Counted from the stretch's first letter, positions 17,145 to 25,744 are shown. The stretch: 64,000 nucleotides of DNA from AV40 sp963817335 (GCA_963817335.1 CAWFNX010000005.1:1364001-1428000), one strand, 5' to 3'. Program-made: numbers and translations. The notes: a model not told the origin generated them from the letters alone.

Positions 17145-18680
17145 CCGCAAGCCTTTTGGAATCAAAACGCGATCGAGCAGATCGAACATCCATTGCACCA
17201 GCAGCGCGAGGACAGCTGCCGGAATTGCGCCCTGCAAGATCGTGGCGTGATCGTTTAGGCTGAGCCCGCTCAGGATCGGTTCGCCCAGGCCACCGGCCCC
17301 AATCAACGCGGCCAAAGTTGCGGTTCCAATGTTAATCACTGCGCTCGTTTTGATTCCCGCGAGAATTGAACGTGACGCCATCGGCAGATAGATTTGCCAG
17401 AGTCGCGCGGTTGAACTTAAGCCAAGAGCGATCGCGGATTCGCGTAAAGCTCGAGGAATGTCCTGCAAACCGGTAGCAGTGTTGCGAACGATCGGAAGTA
17501 ACCCGTAAAGAAAAAGTGCCACAATTGCAGTTCGTACGCTGATACCGAAAAACGGAAGCGGCACCAGCAGCGCCAGCAATGCCAGTGAGGGAATCGTTTG
17601 CACGATGCCGGCGAATCCAAGAATCAAATGGCCGATGGCACCGCCACGACTTGCCCAAATTCCCAGCGGCACGCCAACAATTATCGACAGCAATAGCGAA
17701 AATCCCGCGAGCTCGAGATGACGCAAGGTCCAGCGGGTCAACTTGTGAGCAAAACTTTCGCCGAAAACGCGGCCTGAAACTTGACCGATAAAATCGGTCG
17801 AGTTTTTGCCCGACGGTGAGTTTGAAGTGAAAAATAAATTCGCGGCCTGGGCATAATCTTTTGTGCGCTCGGCCTCAGCGTTCAGCCGAGTCATGGTGGC
17901 TTCGTCAATTTTCCCTTCGAGACTGCGTAACGCCGTGACGACTTTCTCGTCGAGCGACAAGCGATATAAGAACACCGCGTCGTAACGCGGAAAGAATTTT
18001 TGGTCGTCTGCGAGCACGACCAGATCGTATTGGGCAATCTTGGCGTCGGTTGAATAAGCGTCCTTAACATCAATTTGACCGTTTCTTAGCGCGTCATAGC
18101 CAATCGCGTGATCGATTCCGGCGACGTTTGGCGGACTCAATCGATATGCGCCGGCCAACGGCGACCATCCGTCTTGGCGATCCAGAAATTCGTGGGTCAG
18201 TCCAAACTTGAGCTCAGGATGCTTTTGAAGATCGCTAACCGTTTGGATACCGAGATCGCTGGCGCGTTTCCGCAGCATCACCAACGCGTAGGTGTTGTTG
18301 AAGCCGAGCGATTTGGTCATTCCGATCCCCATTTTGCGCAGCTCGTCGCCTATGAAATCGGCGCGCATCGGATCACTTCGTTTCAAAATCTCCTGGACGA
18401 TTGTCCCGGTGTATTCCGGATAAGCATCGATCTGTCCGCCTCGGAGTGCCTGCCAAAGAATGATCGTGCCGCCCATTCCTTGCCGGTGCTCGGCCGGAAT
18501 GTCAGCTTCGGTCAACGTTCGCTTCGCAATTTCGCCGAGGACGTAGGATTCGGTGAATTTTTTTGAGCCGATCCGCACCGGCTCACCAGAAGCGGACAAA
18601 ATTAGGAAACCAGGAAACCAGGATAAAATCAGGATTCGACAAACCCATTCCTGGATTCCTGGATTCCGAATTAGTCTCAT
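17139..18680 (-). CDS. Osmoprotectant ABC transporter, substrate-binding and permease domains fused
   Basis: The 513-residue product starts with a signal anchor (about residues 12-32), then a glycine-betaine/choline-type binding domain with RIGSKKFTESYVLGEIA, GGTIILWQALRGGQIDAYPEYTGT and DAYSTDAKI. After a linker around residue 300 comes a ProW/OpuCB-type permease with about five or six helices and the conserved loop LLPIVRNTATGLQDIPRALRES for ATPase contact. In this orientation the binding domain is extracytoplasmic, tethered to its own channel. Such fusions are known, more often with the permease first. It overlaps the ATPase gene by four bases (ATGA), so both form one importer for compatible solutes. 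Its last codons end in a family S repeat. Confidence 0.85.
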   Translation of the reverse strand: MRLIRNPGIQEWVCRILILSWFPGFLILSASGEPVRIGSKKFTESYVLGEIAKRTLTEADIPAEHRQGMGGTIILWQALRGGQIDAYPEYTGTIVQEILKRSDPMRADFIGDELRKMGIGMTKSLGFNNTYALVMLRKRASDLGIQTVSDLQKHPELKFGLTHEFLDRQDGWSPLAGAYRLSPPNVAGIDHAIGYDALRNGQIDVKDAYSTDAKIAQYDLVVLADDQKFFPRYDAVFLYRLSLDEKVVTALRSLEGKIDEATMTRLNAEAERTKDYAQAANLFFTSNSPSGKNSTDFIGQVSGRVFGESFAHKLTRWTLRHLELAGFSLLLSIIVGVPLGIWASRGGAIGHLILGFAGIVQTIPSLALLALLVPLPFFGISVRTAIVALFLYGLLPIVRNTATGLQDIPRALRESAIALGLSSTARLWQIYLPMASRSILAGIKTSAVINIGTATLAALIGAGGLGEPILSGLSLNDHATILQGAIPAAVLALLVQWMFDLLDRVLIPKGLRL

Positions 18681-19456
18681 ATGACGGCAAGACTCCGTTG
18701 CGCGTTAATGAAATCGGTAACAAAAGCATTCGCCGGATTTTGTTGAAGATCTTTGAGCGAACCTTGCTGAACAATCCGGCCTTCGTTCATCAGAACGATT
18801 TGGTTTCCCAGATAAGCAGCCTCGGCCAGGTCGTGAGTGACCAAAAGCGCGGTTTGATTTAGACGCCCGAAGATTTCCTTCAAGTCCTTTTGCAATGCCG
18901 CGCGGACCAGCGGATCGAGCGCGCCAAGCGGTTCATCGAGCAACAACAATTCCGGCGAAAGCATCAGCGCGCGCATCAAACTCACCCGTTGACGCTGACC
19001 GCCGGACAGCTCGAGCGGATATCGATCGAGCAGATTCTCCGGAAACCGGGTCAGGGAACACAGTTCGGACAACCGTGAAAGCATTTCGTTTTCAGCGCGA
19101 CCGAGATGACGCGCCATGAGCAAAACGTTTCCGCGCGCGGTCAAATGCGGAAACAGGCCGCCTTCCTGAATGACGTAGCCGATGCGGCGTCGAATCATAT
19201 CGATCCCGCCTTCGCCAAGGCTCCGACGGGCAGAGTTGTCAGCGAGAAGCTGCGCTCCATCGAATTGAATTTCGCCGCTGTCAGGTTCCACCAAGCCGAT
19301 GATAAGGCGAAGCAATGTCGATTTTCCGCAGCCGCTGGGCCCGATCAGGACCGTTGTTTTGCCGCTCTCGATTGAGAGATCGATTTCATGGACGGCAGCG
19401 GCGTCGCCGAATGCTTTCGAAACGCCGATGAGCTGAACCAGTGGGTCGGCGGTCAT
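18677..19456 (-). CDS. Osmoprotectant ABC transporter ATP-binding protein
   Basis: A 259-residue ABC ATPase of the ProV/OpuCA type without CBS domains. Walker A GPSGCGKST is at residues 39-47, the Q-loop in YVIQEGG, the signature ELSGGQRQRV, Walker B LLLLDEPLGALD, and the switch His in LVTHDLAEA. It powers the fused binding-permease protein encoded immediately downstream (ATGA overlap). Two repeat effects are visible: the start codon and MTAD lie in the half family S repeat at 19447-19471, and residues 76-84 (ARRSLGEGG) come from a family T palindrome at 19205-19230, placed between two conserved segments. Alternative starts after MTADPLV exist, but none is an ATG. Confidence 0.92.
   Translation of the reverse strand: MTADPLVQLIGVSKAFGDAAAVHEIDLSIESGKTTVLIGPSGCGKSTLLRLIIGLVEPDSGEIQFDGAQLLADNSARRSLGEGGIDMIRRRIGYVIQEGGLFPHLTARGNVLLMARHLGRAENEMLSRLSELCSLTRFPENLLDRYPLELSGGQRQRVSLMRALMLSPELLLLDEPLGALDPLVRAALQKDLKEIFGRLNQTALLVTHDLAEAAYLGNQIVLMNEGRIVQQGSLKDLQQNPANAFVTDFINAQRSLAVI
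19205..19230. repeat. 26-bp palindromic repeat (family T) in the ABC ATPase gene
   Basis: CCCGCCTTCGCCAAGG followed by CTCCGACGGG. On the coding strand it reads in frame as ARRSLGEGG between LLADNS and IDMIRRRIGYV, a surface position before the Q-loop. Confidence 0.75.
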
Positions 19457-19471
19457 AGACCGCCGCTACAG
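19447..19471. repeat. Half family S repeat carrying a stop and a start codon
   Basis: On the minus strand CTGTAGCGGCGGTCTATGACC contains the TAG that ends egtD and, 12 bases later, the ATG that starts the ABC ATPase. Confidence 0.8.
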
Positions 19472-20464
19472 TACCGTGAAATAGAAAACGCCAAACCAGC
19501 GCTGGTCATCCGTCCAGACTTGCTGGAATTCGAAGCCGGCCTGGCGGGCCAAGGTAATGAACCCGCCGATGGTGTGTTTGTAGGAATATTCGGTCAGAAT
19601 TTTCTCGCCGGCCCGAAATTGAAAAGTGTGATCGCCGATCCGCACAGTCTGATCGGTTTCGCTCATCAGATAAATTTCGATGCGTCCTTCGGCCGGATTG
19701 TAGATGGCGTAATGCTGCCAGCGACCTAAATCGAAATCAGCCCCCAGTTCTCGATTAATTCTGGCGAGCAGGTTTTTGTTGAACTTGGCGGTTACGCCGG
19801 CGCTATCGTTGTAGGCGGCCTCGATAACATGGCGATCCTTCTGAAGGTCGAGGCCGATCAGCAAACCGCCGCCTTCGCCGACCAGGTCGACCAGGCGCGA
19901 CAGGAATTCACTCGCCGCATCCGGCTCGAAATTGCCAATGGTCGATCCTGGAAAATAAACCACGCTGCGCGATGAGAGGTGGCGCGGCAACGGCAACTCG
20001 AACGGCTCGAGATAATCGGCGGCGACAGGGAGGATCTGCAGGTTCGGAAACATTTTGCGAAAACGCTCCGACGATTTCTCCAGCTGCTCCTTCGAGATGT
20101 CGATTGGGACGTAAACTGCGGGACGATCCAACTCTTCGAGCAGGATTTTGGTTTTAGTTCCGGCGCCGGTGCCCAGCCCAATCAACTCGATTTGCGGTCC
20201 AAGAGCTGCAGCTATCTCAGTGCCATGCAATCGCAGGATCTCGATTTCGGTACGAGTGACGTAATATTCGGGCAGCTCGCAGATTTGCCGAAACAAATGC
20301 GCGCCCTGCTCGTCATAAAAGAATTTGCACGACAATTGCCGCGCAGGCATCGACAAACCGGCCAAAACTTCGTCGCGAAAAATCTTCCTCGCGACTTCGG
20401 TCGCGCTAGCGTCGTTCTGGTTCACGAGAGATCGCGCGCCAAACGGATTCCCATGAATTGCCAC
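19466..20464 (-). CDS. egtD: L-histidine N-alpha-methyltransferase EgtD
   Basis: EgtD trimethylates histidine to hercynine with S-adenosylmethionine, the first step of ergothioneine synthesis. The product (332 residues from ATG 20464, or 319 from GTG 20425) shows LPEYYVTRTEIEIL for histidine binding, the SAM motif LIGLGTGAGTKT, VPIDISKEQL, YFPGSTIGNFEP, and a C-terminal EYSYKHTIGGF with LARQAGF, all in the known order. The GTG at 20425 overlaps the egtB stop as GTGA and may be the true coupled start; the longer start overlaps egtB by 43 bases. Its stop codon is provided by a family S repeat. With egtB it forms a two-gene ergothioneine unit; egtC and egtE are absent here. Confidence 0.93.
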   Translation of the reverse strand: MAIHGNPFGARSLVNQNDASATEVARKIFRDEVLAGLSMPARQLSCKFFYDEQGAHLFRQICELPEYYVTRTEIEILRLHGTEIAAALGPQIELIGLGTGAGTKTKILLEELDRPAVYVPIDISKEQLEKSSERFRKMFPNLQILPVAADYLEPFELPLPRHLSSRSVVYFPGSTIGNFEPDAASEFLSRLVDLVGEGGGLLIGLDLQKDRHVIEAAYNDSAGVTAKFNKNLLARINRELGADFDLGRWQHYAIYNPAEGRIEIYLMSETDQTVRIGDHTFQFRAGEKILTEYSYKHTIGGFITLARQAGFEFQQVWTDDQRWFGVFYFTVL

Positions 20465-21762
20465 CGTTTCTCGGGTTGAAAGAAATTCCGATAGGTTTTA
20501 CGAATGTGCGTTCGCGAAGTGGCGCACGAGCCTCCGCGAAGAACATACTGATTGCACATGAATTTGCCGTTGTACTCGCCCAGCGCGCCCGGTCCGGCGT
20601 GATAACCGGGATAAGGCGAGTACGAGCTGCGAGTCCATTCCCAAACGTCGCCGAACATTTGGGCCAACTCGCCGCTTTTTGGGGCGCGATTCAGCGGCGC
20701 CGGATGGAATCGTTCAGTTTCCACAAAGTTGCCTTCGATATCGATTTCTGCGGCCGCGCGCTCCCATTCGAATTCCGTCGGCAACCGCGCACCGGCCCAA
20801 TTGGCGTAAGCGTCGGCCTCGAAGTAGCTCAAATGGGCGACCGGTTCGCTCGGATCGACTTTGCGCAAACCTGACAGGGTAAAATTCGACCATTCGCCGT
20901 CGCGTTGGATCCAATAAAACGGGGCGCGCCAGTTTTGCTCATTCACAGTCATCCAGCCTAACGAAAGCCAGAACTCCGGGCGCGAATAACCGTTGTCGGC
21001 CATGAATTCGAGATATTCGCGATTTGTCACGAGCCGATCGGCGAGCGAAAACGGCAGAACTAGCGCCCGATGGCGTGGACCTTCGTTGTCGTAGGAGAAT
21101 CCTTTACCGTCGTGACCAATTTCGATCGTGGCTTCATCAAACTCGACGAACTGGTAGGGGCGGTGCGCTTCGCCGTCCGGACGTCGCAGCGCAGCGTCCC
21201 TACCTTGAAAAACTGGATAGAGCGGATTTTGCGCAAAAACGTGTTTGATGTCGGTGATGAGCAACTCCTGATGTTGTTGCTCGTGATGAATCCCGAGCGT
21301 GAGGATTGGCTCGATCTCGCCGAACAATTCTTCGTCGGCATTTGCGATCAATGCGTCAATGTCCGCATCGATCGATGCGCGATACTTTTTCGTTTCCTCA
21401 ACGGTCGGGCGGGAAATCAGGCCCCGCAGATCTCGTCGATGCATCGTGCCGGCGGCGTTGTAATAAGAATTGAAAAGGTAAGCGTACTGCGGGACGGCGT
21501 CGCGATATCCGGGCACCCACTTTTTTAAAATGAAGGTTTCGAAGAACCAGGTGGTATGGGCGAGATGCCATTTGGCCGGGCTGACGTCCGGCATCGATTG
21601 CACGACACAATCTTCGGGCGCAAGCCGGTCGGAAAGTTTCCCGGTGAACTTCCGAACGTCGTGGAATCGGGCGAGAAGATCTTCTCTTGTCGAAGACTTT
21701 TCGCGCGAGCGCGTTGACGCGGTCGCTATCCGATTTTCTTTAGCGACCGCGGCCTGGATCAA
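20422..21762 (-). CDS. egtB: Sulfoxide synthase EgtB (ergothioneine biosynthesis)
   Basis: EgtB is a non-heme iron enzyme joining hercynine with a thiol (gamma-glutamylcysteine or cysteine) and oxygen. The 446-residue product has an N-terminal DinB-like domain with the iron ligands expected at His66 (KWHLAHTTWFF) and His160/His164 (HHEQQHQEL), then a formylglycine-generating-enzyme-like domain ending NQYVLRGGSCATSRTHIRKTYRNFF. Start is TTG at 21762, overlapping the stop of the gene before as TTGA; the next ATG is far inside the domain. Residues about 187-203 (GRDAALRRPDGEAHRPY) come from a family R repeat placed between the two domains. egtD follows immediately. Confidence 0.93.
   Translation of the reverse strand: MIQAAVAKENRIATASTRSREKSSTREDLLARFHDVRKFTGKLSDRLAPEDCVVQSMPDVSPAKWHLAHTTWFFETFILKKWVPGYRDAVPQYAYLFNSYYNAAGTMHRRDLRGLISRPTVEETKKYRASIDADIDALIANADEELFGEIEPILTLGIHHEQQHQELLITDIKHVFAQNPLYPVFQGRDAALRRPDGEAHRPYQFVEFDEATIEIGHDGKGFSYDNEGPRHRALVLPFSLADRLVTNREYLEFMADNGYSRPEFWLSLGWMTVNEQNWRAPFYWIQRDGEWSNFTLSGLRKVDPSEPVAHLSYFEADAYANWAGARLPTEFEWERAAAEIDIEGNFVETERFHPAPLNRAPKSGELAQMFGDVWEWTRSSYSPYPGYHAGPGALGEYNGKFMCNQYVLRGGSCATSRTHIRKTYRNFFQPEKRWQFMGIRLARDLS
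21153..21204. repeat. 52-bp palindromic repeat (family R) in frame inside egtB
   Basis: Begins GGTAGGGGCGG and ends GCGTCCCTACC, the same length and ends as 252-303. The reading frame gives nearly the same peptide in nagZ and egtB (GRDAALRRPDG), so both insertions used the same strand and frame. Confidence 0.85.
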
Positions 21763-22160
21763 GTAATTTCGCCCTCCTGTTCGAGTTCCTCCCGACGCGC
21801 CTCGAGCATTTGATCGCGAGCCGCCTCTTCGCGGCCGTCAGTTACAAGATGTTCGCCAAGTGTTTCCTCGTCCTCCTCGACTCCAGGACGCGGAACACGG
21901 TGTCCACGGTTATCCGGGGTCACTTCCCACTCGTGTTCGAGTTTGATGTTCTGGTCGTTTTCTTCGGGCGGATCATTATTTTCAACGCCCATCAATTCCT
22001 GGCGAGCCTGGCTCCAATCGGCATCGGTAAATTCGTTGGGATTGCGTTCGTCGATCATCGCAATCTCGCGGGCGCGACGCTCGATGTCTTCAGGTGAGGC
22101 AACGCCCATGCCGTTGCCATGGAGCTCGATTTTTCCACTTATCGGTTTCTGTTCCTTCAT
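21759..22160 (-). CDS. Small acidic hydrophilic protein, DUF2934-like
   Basis: From ATG 22160 (KEQKPISGKIEL follows) the product has 133 residues, very rich in Glu, Asp and Arg, with no hydrophobic segment. The stretch EDIERRAREIAMIDERNPNEFTD continues into WSQARQELMG and resembles the short DUF2934 helix pair; this is a motif impression only. The rest (EEDEETLGEHLVTDGREEAARDQ) is low-complexity and probably disordered. The stop overlaps the TTG start of egtB, so it is the first gene of the ergothioneine operon. Function unknown; an earlier in-frame start at 22199 is possible. Confidence 0.6.
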   Translation of the reverse strand: MKEQKPISGKIELHGNGMGVASPEDIERRAREIAMIDERNPNEFTDADWSQARQELMGVENNDPPEENDQNIKLEHEWEVTPDNRGHRVPRPGVEEDEETLGEHLVTDGREEAARDQMLEARREELEQEGEIT

Positions 22161-22273
22161 ACACTTGAGTTTCGAAAACTGAATCCCGCTTACGTGCAAA
22201 AAGTTACAGCGCGAATTGCAACCGGCAAAGAGGATTTTCCTGTCGTCCGTATTCGGCCGATAATTGGAAATCG

Positions 22274-23149
22274 ATGGACGATCCCAGATTTTTGTCCCTA
22301 AAAAATGGCGGACGGCTTGCCTTTGTGGAATACGGAGCAGCCAGTGGCGAGCCGATTTTCTTTTTTCACGGCTGGCCCAGTTCGCGGACCATGGCGGAGC
22401 TAACCGATTCCGCGGCCCGCGAACTCAACCTGCGAATCATTTCGGCCGATCGGCCGGGAATCTGTGATTCAAGTTTTCAACCCAATCGGCAGTTGCTCGA
22501 TTGGGCAGACCTCCTGCAACAATTTGCCGATCATCTCGAGATTGAACGATTTCATTTGCTGGCTTTTTCGGGTGGCGCTCCCTATGCCTATGCGGCCGGT
22601 TTGAAATTGCCCGCCCGGGTGCGGGCAATTGCGATTGTCAGCGGAGTAGTGCCATTTGCCGACCTGAGGGATCACGGCGGTCTGCTCCCGTTATATCGCT
22701 GGATGATGTGGTTTTATCGAAATCAACCACGCTTGCTTCGGACGTTATTTTACCTGGCGCGACCAATTGTTTCCTGGCGAACGTCGCTGCGGCTGGCGCG
22801 AAGGTTTCTGCATATGTTGCCGGAGCCCGATGCGGAAGCGCTTCGAGACGGTGCCGCGTTTGACATCTGTTTCGAAAGTCAGCGTCGAGCCTGGCGCGGC
22901 TCGGGCGCGGATGGCGTGATGACGGACGCGGAGATTTACGGAAGATCTTGGGGCTTCCGATTGGAAGATGTCGCGGTGCCGGTTCGGTTGTGGCACGGGA
23001 AGAAAGACCGCGCGTTTTCATTCCGGGTCGCTGAAGAAACGGCAAAACGATTGCCGAACTGCGTGGCTCGTTACATCGACAACGAAGGCCATTTTTCGCT
23101 GCCGATTCGGCACATGCGCGAAATTTTGGAGGATTTGATCGGAGTATAA
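22274..23149 (+). CDS. Alpha/beta-hydrolase fold protein
   Basis: The 291-residue protein follows the alpha/beta hydrolase plan: FFFHGWPSSRTM (oxyanion HG), ISADRPGICDS, then the nucleophile elbow LAFSGGAPYA (Ser in A-F-S-G-G, a slight departure from GxSxG), a helical lid of about 70 residues rich in Arg and Trp, WHGKKDRAFSF with the acidic residue, and EGHFSLP with the catalytic His. Substrate unknown; esterase or epoxide-hydrolase-like family members fit. No signal peptide, so cytoplasmic. It diverges from the egt operon and is followed closely by the LOG-family gene. Confidence 0.85.
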   Translation: MDDPRFLSLKNGGRLAFVEYGAASGEPIFFFHGWPSSRTMAELTDSAARELNLRIISADRPGICDSSFQPNRQLLDWADLLQQFADHLEIERFHLLAFSGGAPYAYAAGLKLPARVRAIAIVSGVVPFADLRDHGGLLPLYRWMMWFYRNQPRLLRTLFYLARPIVSWRTSLRLARRFLHMLPEPDAEALRDGAAFDICFESQRRAWRGSGADGVMTDAEIYGRSWGFRLEDVAVPVRLWHGKKDRAFSFRVAEETAKRLPNCVARYIDNEGHFSLPIRHMREILEDLIGV

Positions 23150-23168
23150 CGGCCGATGTCAGGAGAAT

Positions 23169-24272
23169 TTGCGGCTGACACAGCCGCCTCTACAGTTCGA
23201 CGTGGAAGATTTTACCGGAACAATTCAGGACCAGCCCGCGCGGCGGCTCTGGACATTGGAAGCGCCATTCGACGAACGCGTGCGCGCTTTGGTTCGAGAC
23301 TGGGGCGCAACCAAGACGCCTGAGCTCATCGAGGAAATGATCGTAACCGCGCTAAAAATGGCGCGGGATGAGATGGGCGTGGCGGACTTAAAGTTGATGA
23401 ATCGCTCGCTCAAAGAAATGCGGTACGCCGCGAAGATTTTTGCGCCGTATGCCCATTTTCGAAAAGTGGTGGTGTTTGGTTCGGCCCGAATTCCGCCCGA
23501 CGCGCCGGAATCGAAAGTCGCGGAAGAATTTGCGCGGAGGATGGCGGAGAACAAATACATGGTCATTACCGGGGGTGGGGAGGGGATCATGGGCGCGGCC
23601 CAAAAGGGAGCCGGGCGCGAGCACAGTTTTGGTCTGAATATCCGTTTGCCGTTCGAGCAACATGCCAACGAAGTGATCGAGGGCGACCCGAAACTAATCA
23701 ATTTCAATTACTTTTTTGATCGCAAACTGAACTTCGTGAAGGAATCGCACGCATTTGCCCTTTTCCCGGGAGGATTCGGAACGATGGACGAAACGTTCGA
23801 GGTCCTCACCCTAATGCAGACCGGCAAGGGGCGAATCATTCCGGTAGTCATGCTGGATCGACCGGGTGGAGATTATTGGCAAACCTGGATGAAGTTTCTG
23901 ACCGAGTATCTCCACAAGCTAGGGCTGGTTTCATCGGAAGATTTTTCGTTTTTCAAAATCGCACCCGACTTGGACGCCGCAGTGCAGGAGATCCTGCAGT
24001 TTTACAACGTTTATCACTCGACTCGATGGGTCGGCGAACAACTGGTGATCCGAATCTCCCAGCGCTTGTCCAACGACGCCGTCGGAGAGCTGAACAAAAG
24101 CTTTTCGGATTTGCTTCGCGAAGGGCAAATCGTTCAGGGCAGCGCGCTACGGCCGGAAAAAAACGAGCCGGCGATTTGGGATCTGCCGCGACTGATCCTG
24201 ATGCCTCACCGTAACAATTTCGGCCGACTTCGGCAACTGATCGACGCGATCAATCTCGCTTCAGTCGCGTAG
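23169..24272 (+). CDS. LOG-family Rossmann protein (lysine-decarboxylase-like)
   Basis: The central part is the LOG fold: VVFGSARIPPD, VITGGGEGIMGAAQKGA and FPGGFGTMDETFEV. The GGxGTxxE motif is that of nucleoside 5'-monophosphate phosphoribohydrolases, once mis-called lysine decarboxylases. The 367-residue length is longer than the simple 190-residue form, with an N-terminal helical part and a C-terminal region ending in LMPHRNNFGRLRQLID. A nucleotide-cleaving role is inferred. The start is uncertain: TTG 23169 runs through a repeat (MRLTQPPLQ), GTG 23202 just after it. The 3' end overlaps the convergent glycosyltransferase gene by 12 bases. Confidence 0.82.
   Translation: MRLTQPPLQFDVEDFTGTIQDQPARRLWTLEAPFDERVRALVRDWGATKTPELIEEMIVTALKMARDEMGVADLKLMNRSLKEMRYAAKIFAPYAHFRKVVVFGSARIPPDAPESKVAEEFARRMAENKYMVITGGGEGIMGAAQKGAGREHSFGLNIRLPFEQHANEVIEGDPKLINFNYFFDRKLNFVKESHAFALFPGGFGTMDETFEVLTLMQTGKGRIIPVVMLDRPGGDYWQTWMKFLTEYLHKLGLVSSEDFSFFKIAPDLDAAVQEILQFYNVYHSTRWVGEQLVIRISQRLSNDAVGELNKSFSDLLREGQIVQGSALRPEKNEPAIWDLPRLILMPHRNNFGRLRQLIDAINLASVA
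23171..23195. repeat. Short palindromic repeat at the LOG gene start
   Basis: GCGGCTG and CAGCCGC flank ACA, followed by CTCTACAG. It resembles half a family S element and may supply the first codons of the LOG-family gene. Confidence 0.5.
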
Positions 24273-25448
24273 AATGGGCTGCGGATCTGCGATTGGCGCC
24301 AGCGGCGCCGATTCGACGCGTTCTTTGGCCGGCACCCGATATTTTCGGTTCGCTTGGACCAGGGCAAGATCGACATCGAGCTTGGCTCGCATCATGCGAT
24401 CAAAACAGAAATGTTCGCGGGCGAAGCGAAGGCCGTTGGCCGCGCAACGCTCGGCCAGGTTTGGATCGGACAAAAATAGCAGGATCGCGGTGGCCAAGGC
24501 GTTGCTGTCGTTCGGCTGCACGATCAATCCGCTTTCGCCGTGAACAATGATTTCGGGCACATCGCCAACCCGTGTGGCCACGACCGGTCGACCACTGGCG
24601 AAGGCTTCACGCAAAACAATTGGCGACGCTTCCGTGTGACGCGACGCGATCACGACCATGTTCGCCGCCGCCAGAATATCGGGAATGTCCCAGCGATATC
24701 CCATCATCAACACGTTGCCGTTCAGTCCGGCGCGATCGATTGCTTTGCGGACCCATTTTTCCCGGCTGCGACCGCCGGTGGCTTCGCCGACGAAAACGAA
24801 GCGCGCGTCCGGGCGTTGATGAAGAACGACCCGGGCCGCTTCGACCAAATTGAACTGCCCTTTGTCGGGGCGAATCATGCCGATGTTCGCGATGATCGGT
24901 GTTTCGGCGGACAGGCCAACTTCGCGCCGGAACTTCATCCGGTCGCGGCTGGGCGAGAATTTATCGAGATCGACCGCTGACCCGATGACTTCGATTTTGT
25001 CCGGCGCGATGCCGTATTGTTCGATGAACTCGTTCTTAATGACTCGCGCGTCGGCGACGATTTTTGCGCAGCCGTGTTTATAAATGAAGGCGCGCTGTTT
25101 CTTTCCAAGAGGATCGGTGATGCAACGGGCGCGGGTCACCGGCCAGCCGCAAAGAAAAAGTGGCAGACACAGCCAGTGATCTTTGGAGCTATAGCTCTTG
25201 ATCAGATCGACCCGATTGCGGCGACAAAAAAGCCAGATGCGAAATGAAATCAGTGGATTGATCCGGTGCTTCAACGACATCGGAATCACTGGAGTCCCGA
25301 GCTCGCGGGCCTTGGTCATCACTTCGCTCGTCGGATCGCAAATCAGCCAGGCCCGATGACCGTTGGCGTTGAGCCAATTGATTTCGAGACAGGTGCGATA
25401 TTCCTGTCCGCCCCAACTGCCACTGCTCTCGAGATGAAGTAAATTCAC
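24261..25448 (-). CDS. Family 4 glycosyltransferase (GT-B)
   Basis: The 395-residue protein has the GT-B plan of retaining GT4 enzymes: N-terminal acceptor domain beginning MNLLHLESSGSWGGQEYRT, and a C-terminal nucleotide-sugar domain with IANIGMIRPDKGQ, FVFVGEATGG and the EASPIVLREAFASGRPVVAT segment containing the paired Glu spaced as in E-x7-E. It transfers a sugar in glycan or glycolipid synthesis; donor and acceptor are unknown. No signal peptide. Its ATG overlaps the stop of the acyl carrier protein gene in ATGA-like fashion (25445-25448), so the two are translated together. Confidence 0.85.
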   Translation of the reverse strand: MNLLHLESSGSWGGQEYRTCLEINWLNANGHRAWLICDPTSEVMTKARELGTPVIPMSLKHRINPLISFRIWLFCRRNRVDLIKSYSSKDHWLCLPLFLCGWPVTRARCITDPLGKKQRAFIYKHGCAKIVADARVIKNEFIEQYGIAPDKIEVIGSAVDLDKFSPSRDRMKFRREVGLSAETPIIANIGMIRPDKGQFNLVEAARVVLHQRPDARFVFVGEATGGRSREKWVRKAIDRAGLNGNVLMMGYRWDIPDILAAANMVVIASRHTEASPIVLREAFASGRPVVATRVGDVPEIIVHGESGLIVQPNDSNALATAILLFLSDPNLAERCAANGLRFAREHFCFDRMMRAKLDVDLALVQANRKYRVPAKERVESAPLAPIADPQPILRD

Positions 25449-25744
25449 GCCGGATGATCGACCTTTCCCTGAGTGTGAACACTTTCTCGGCGTTTTTCGA
25501 GAATATAATCATGGATCGTATTTACCGAGCGAAGGACCCTTCCGGCCACCTCTGAGTTTGGCACCCCTACGCCGAAGGTTTTTTCCATACTGACCACAAG
25601 CTCCAGGGCATCGATCGAGTCCAGTCCGAGGCCACCAGGCCCAAAAAGGGGTAAATCGTCGCCGATTTGGTCCGGCGTCACCTGGAGCATCAGGTTTTTG
25701 ACCAGCATCTCCTTGATCTGCGATCGCAGGTCTGGGTCGGACAT
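25445..25744 (-). CDS. Acyl carrier protein, dedicated copy
   Basis: A 99-residue carrier with the phosphopantetheine attachment site GLGLDSIDALELV, Ser43 being the modified residue. Length and helix pattern (RSQIKEMLVKNLM, then MEKTFGVGVPN) match ACPs. The GLD(S)ID form with extra N-terminal segment is more like secondary ACPs of polyketide, lipid or cell-envelope pathways than the main fatty-acid AcpP, which normally sits with fabD/fabG/fabF. It overlaps the start of a GT4 glycosyltransferase gene, suggesting a link between acyl transfer and glycan synthesis (inference). Confidence 0.9.
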   Translation of the reverse strand: MSDPDLRSQIKEMLVKNLMLQVTPDQIGDDLPLFGPGGLGLDSIDALELVVSMEKTFGVGVPNSEVAGRVLRSVNTIHDYILEKRRESVHTQGKVDHPA

